Origin: Lumbricus terrestris
Lineage: Eukaryota > Annelida > Clitellata > Crassiclitellata > Lumbricidae
Assembly: GCA_949752735.1 (NCBI GenBank)
Contig: OX457038.1
Coordinates: 62,431,574-62,495,573, forward strand
Reading direction: 5' to 3'
Length of the DNA: 64,000 nt
The position numbers and the translations under genes were made by a program. Below the pieces are notes generated by a model that searched no databases, had not been told where the DNA came from, and worked only from the letters and a program-made list of their open reading frames with translations. Of the stretch, positions 60,448 through 64,000 are shown in pieces; position 1 is the stretch's first letter; each line of letters begins with the position of its first letter.

Positions 60448-62591
60448 CAGGCCCTTAAATGAATGTTTAGAACTGCACAACCCCTTCTTTCCCTTCTCAT
60501 TAGGGTGTTTTTAAGGTACACGTGAAATTTTCAAATAAAAGATTTTTTAACGACCAAATGAAATTATTGTGCCAAATCATGTGTAAATCAAATATCCGAA
60601 ATTATATCTCGGTAGCTGAACAATTAGGACTTGCTCAAGAGGACTGAAGTTAGGAACTCGGTTGCATTGCAAGCATTACAATCTACGATTTCAATACATG
60701 CGAGCTCCATGCTATAGAACCCTTCTCAGTCACTAGTTCCCAGCAAATAAACATTCATGATCATGTCGTTACTGATGTGATGTTGTTTTTGTCACTGGTC
60801 ATGTGTTGCAAATGGCGGGAAGTGGTGCTTTTAATTCTTGTATCATATGGCAGGTGCAATGCAAAATTGATTTTAAAAAGCTGAGATTTAGTTGATAGGC
60901 ACTACTGATATCACTTCGGCTATGCGAAGCTGTCTTCATAAAGGAGGAGTTCCCATGCAAGGTACTGCTCAATTTTTGCATGCACCAAGGAATCAGAGTG
61001 TGGAATCAGTCTGCATGACAACGTATAACGGTATAAGAAACAGTAGCAATTGTACATTTCAATTTGGGAGAGATGATCTTGCAGCCCTGGCAGCAGAGAT
61101 TCTTCTGAGCCACAAGTTCCCCTTACTCTTCACCTGAATAACAAGATCATGCCAGATGTTACAGATGATGGTATATTTCATAAGGATGTAACCAAGCTAT
61201 TGGCCATCCCTAACTCCACTCAGTGACAGCTATTGTCATGTCAGGATCTTGTTGGCTGAGATCTGAAGCTGGGGATTGGAAGACAAAATCCTGGTGGTAT
61301 ATGCATGAAGCTGGAAGCAAAATTGGGAAAGGACCTCTTGAACATTGCCATCGATACCATGCTTCTGAAATTGTTCTAGAAAAGTTTTTCACTGCATGAT
61401 TCTGCAAGGACTCCAGTATTTGAAGTCTTTAGTCAAGAGCTACTAGGGCTAATAGTCGTTTTCAAAAGATGAATTCCACCAAAGGGAATAAAGTTCAGGT
61501 AACCAGGTGCATTTTACCGACGGCGTTTGATATCATATGCGATTTATATGATAGAGTTGTGGCTTTTCAGTTATCAATTTTCCATTCAGCAACATCAGAG
61601 CACAAAGAGGATGATCTCGACCATCCTACTCTGAAAAGGTATGGAATCATTTATTCGAAGTGTCACTCTCTGTGACAGCAACTTAGTCTCACGTGAAGTA
61701 CTATTCACCTGTATACCTGAAACAATGAAGCCAAAACGGAAATCCATACTTACCACGCCAGAGAAGTCTTACCTGTCTCCCTAACAGTATTTTTCCGACA
61801 CTTTGATTTTTGTCAGAGACCCTGGTTGGCCACAGCTTTGTGACGAGTCATGGACTACAGCATGCGCAACGAATCTGATGATCTGGGATCTGATCTCATG
61901 AGAGGCTTCCTACTGTACCTAAGCCACCAACAAAATATTCCAGATCCTCGGATTGGGCTACTCTCTTCGTGATTGAGATTCGCAACAATGGTAGTCAGAA
62001 CAATCACACAGTGAGATAAAATTAAGTCATCGTATTTGACCCGACCAAAGAACAACGAATGATCTGGGAGAGTGACTCTTATGCAGTCCTTCAATGAAAG
62101 CCCTGGTCAGAAATAAGGGAAAGAAACAATTTGTTCTGCAATGGTCAAGTAAAGCCAGAATTTTTCAAATGTAGTATGAGGATTGAGGAATATACTATGA
62201 CAACTTACAGTACTTTTTTGGATTTTGCCTTATATCTGATGGTTATGCGTTCAATTTTGCTTGGATCTGTGAAAATTACAATGTGTCATAATGTCGCCTA
62301 AGTGGTTATTCTTCCGGTGCTTTGAGCAAGTCCTAAATCTATTCCGATTTTCTTCTAATTTGGCAGATAACTATATTTCTGAAGGTGGAACACAAAATCA
62401 TATTGGTCGATATTGACATCGATATTTTAATTTTTAGACACACCCTACTTCTCATCCTCCATGATAAATTACTCCAAATCGGATGTCAAAGACCTTTTTA
62501 CTAGATTTAGCTGCACATAAGTACTTTTAAGACTGCACAAACCCATTTGGAACTGCATATTTTGTGTACTACTGCACGCTAAAAAGCCCAG
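60448..62591 (+). mobile_element. hAT-type element related to the 206-bp MITE, interrupted
   Basis: Outer parts (60448-60500 and 62456-62591) match the MITE at 21842-22047, including AGAACTGCACAACCCCTTCT and AACTGCATATTTTGTGTAC. Target duplication GTATTGCC / GTATTGCG with one change (60440-60447, 62592-62599). A second element is inserted at its middle. Confidence 0.75.
60501..62447 (+). mobile_element. inner hAT-like element, 1,947 bp, with decayed transposase
   Basis: Ends TAGGGTG and CACCCTA with perfect 8-bp duplication CTTCTCAT (60493-60500, 62448-62455). Plus-strand frames between 61270 and 61440 give KLEAKLGKGPLEHCHRYHAS followed by EIVLEKFF, which resembles the LGR-LL-LACRHHIYEL block of a hAT-like transposase group. 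Several stops show the gene is dead. Confidence 0.6.
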
Positions 62592-62843
62592 GTATTGCGT
62601 TGGATCTTTAGTTACTCATATATTGCGCCCCTCGCATATTATATATGCCTATAATAGCCGTGCGATTGATATAACAAATTAACAATATCCAGTCTGGATG
62701 ATTATTGTTCTCGTGCTAATGTTCCAGCGTCAACATAAATTTATTAGCAGGTTAGTTAGTTACTTAGCTAATTGCTTCATATGTCCATTCGTTCCTTCGT
62801 TTGTTTGTGCTCGTGTATGTGTATATTATGCGTATGGAATTGC

Positions 62844-62857
62844 GTTGCCACGGCAAC
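62844..62857. promoter_or_regulatory. candidate RFX X-box
   Basis: GTTGCCACGGCAAC, a perfect match to the RFX palindrome GTNRCC-N2-RGYAAC. A GC-richer stretch with exon-like composition follows to about 63330, so this may be a promoter; no transcript start or gene is proven. Confidence 0.35.
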
Positions 62858-62897
62858 CGGATAATCATGCGCATTAGGCCGTTGATATGAGACTGGC

Positions 62898-63537
62898 GTG
62901 TCAACACGGCTCTTCGCTCTCCATATACAGCCGTCATTTACCGCGTTGACGACGGACATAGTTAATGACTGCTATCAAAATGCAATAGCCAGCACGCTAA
63001 ACCAACCGCGTACATACACAACATGCAGGCGTGCATTTAGAGATAAGGAAAATATATTGCCATTCGATATGCTGTTGTTTCTAGATCTGTACTCTCGTCC
63101 CCAGCGGACGCCGCAGGACCAGTTTAATAATGGATTTCAGCGGAGAGCTAGAGGCGACAGCAGTGGCTATGGGGGATCTTCATGATCGTGCACCGGATGA
63201 CGCCACTGATTGCGAGCTTATCCAACAAAAGCGAGGAAGGAAGTGGTTGGAAATCACCGTGGGGATAAAATATTCACAGACGAAAGGCTTTCAATCTGAC
63301 CTCGGTCTAAGAAGACACTGCAGATGGCGCGTGTGTGTCGAGGTGTTGATCGGTACAAGCGTTGCAGTTTGGGGACAAAGAAAGCAATTACATGGCACGC
63401 TACGACTTATCTTCCTGAGTGTCTTTTCGTGTCTCGCTGTCGTCTCGTCTTCAGCACCACCTCGTCGCTCTCTCGTTCTCTCTAACGCCTTCGCTCTGCA
63501 TGTCTTTCCTCGCTTCTATCTCCCGTTCCTTCTTTGA
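62898..63537 (+). other. unrecognised open frames downstream of the X-box
   Basis: Two overlapping plus-strand frames (62898-63185, 95 codons; 63130-63537, 135 codons) have balanced composition but no known motif. One could be a first exon. I cannot assign a function. Confidence 0.2.
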
Positions 63538-63548
63538 TTGATTCCGTC

Positions 63549-63680
63549 CCTGTACCTGTGCCTGTGCCTGTGCCTGTGCCTGTCCTTGTCCTTGTCCCTG
63601 TCCCTGTCCATGTGCCTGTGCCTGTCCCTGTCCCTGTCCAAGTCCATGTTCCTGTCCCTGTCCACGTCCCTGTCTCTGTC
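63549..63680. repeat. (CTGTGC/CTGTCC)n minisatellite
   Basis: 6-bp units CCTGTG, CCTGTC, CTTGTC; then CT/GT-rich simple sequence continues to the window end (63830-64000). Confidence 0.9.
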
Positions 63681-64000
63681 CCTCTTATTTCTCTCGTGTT
63701 GCAGCCTCACCCTGCCTTTGTGATTTTCGTCCCTGCGCTCCAATCTATCTTTCTTTCGCTTCTTTCCTTCAGTACTCGATCTCTCTCTGTCACTTTCACT
63801 TAGTCGTTGTCTCACTCAAATTCATTATGCACTCATTTGTCTTTCTTTCTGCTTCTTCTTTCCTTCGTTCCTCTCTCAGTCACTCTCTGTCTGTCATTCG
63901 GTCTGTCTATCTGTTTGTTTGTCTGTCTCTCTCTCACTCTTCAGTTTGTCTCGCTTATTTTCGTTCTGTTTTTCTCTTTTATTCCATCTCTCTTTCTCTT

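Overview
The window is eukaryotic nuclear DNA with split genes, GT-AG introns, many transposable elements and microsatellites. The mix of element types (CR1/Jockey-group LINEs, Tc1/mariner and hAT relics, tRNA-derived SINE, Ty3 retrotransposon), the recurring TAGGCCTA octamer and the gene content suggest a marine invertebrate, perhaps an echinoderm or other non-vertebrate deuterostome. That assignment is inference; nothing here fixes the species.

Left part (1-8.3 kb): transposon debris. A non-LTR reverse-transcriptase 3' end, a mariner relic with about 200-bp inverted ends, a 149-bp hAT-type MITE, TG and TA tracts, and a 5'-truncated LINE with a long intact reverse-transcriptase reading frame.

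8.3-24.6 kb (+ strand): the most interesting gene. Ten exons, all joined in phase by GT-AG introns, give an 889-residue protein. The N-terminal half holds one clear and two weaker MATH/TRAF-like domains. The C-terminal half is a complete OAS-type nucleotidyltransferase with GS motif, D-x-D, third Asp, VKHW and DPTNP-type elements. I know of no described MATH-OAS fusion; the expected role is ligand-activated synthesis of a nucleotide second messenger with the MATH domains as scaffold or sensor. Its introns carry SINE, MITE and nested Tc1/hAT insertions.

27.8-29.8 kb (+): a possible small two-exon gene of unknown function, tail-to-tail with the next gene.

29.98-55.1 kb (- strand): a synaptotagmin-like gene. 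Exons for C2A (54.45-55.1 kb), the middle of C2B (48.3 kb) and the C-terminus with a WHxL motif (29.98 kb) join in phase. The missing first part of C2B should lie in the 200-N gap at 53473-53672, whose two edges carry a splice acceptor and a splice donor. One intron holds a 4.4-kb array of a 40-bp minisatellite. The last intron (18.2 kb) is nearly all a complete, very young, 16,864-bp Ty3-type retrotransposon with 4,271-bp LTRs, TG...CA ends, TACG target duplication, tRNA-Leu(UAA)-type primer site and an uninterrupted 2,172-residue gag-pol frame that begins inside the 5' LTR.

Right part (55-64 kb): microsatellites, polypurine tracts, an hAT-type MITE, and a hAT element nested inside another; near 62.8 kb a perfect RFX X-box palindrome may mark a promoter. 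No tRNA, rRNA or CRISPR was found.
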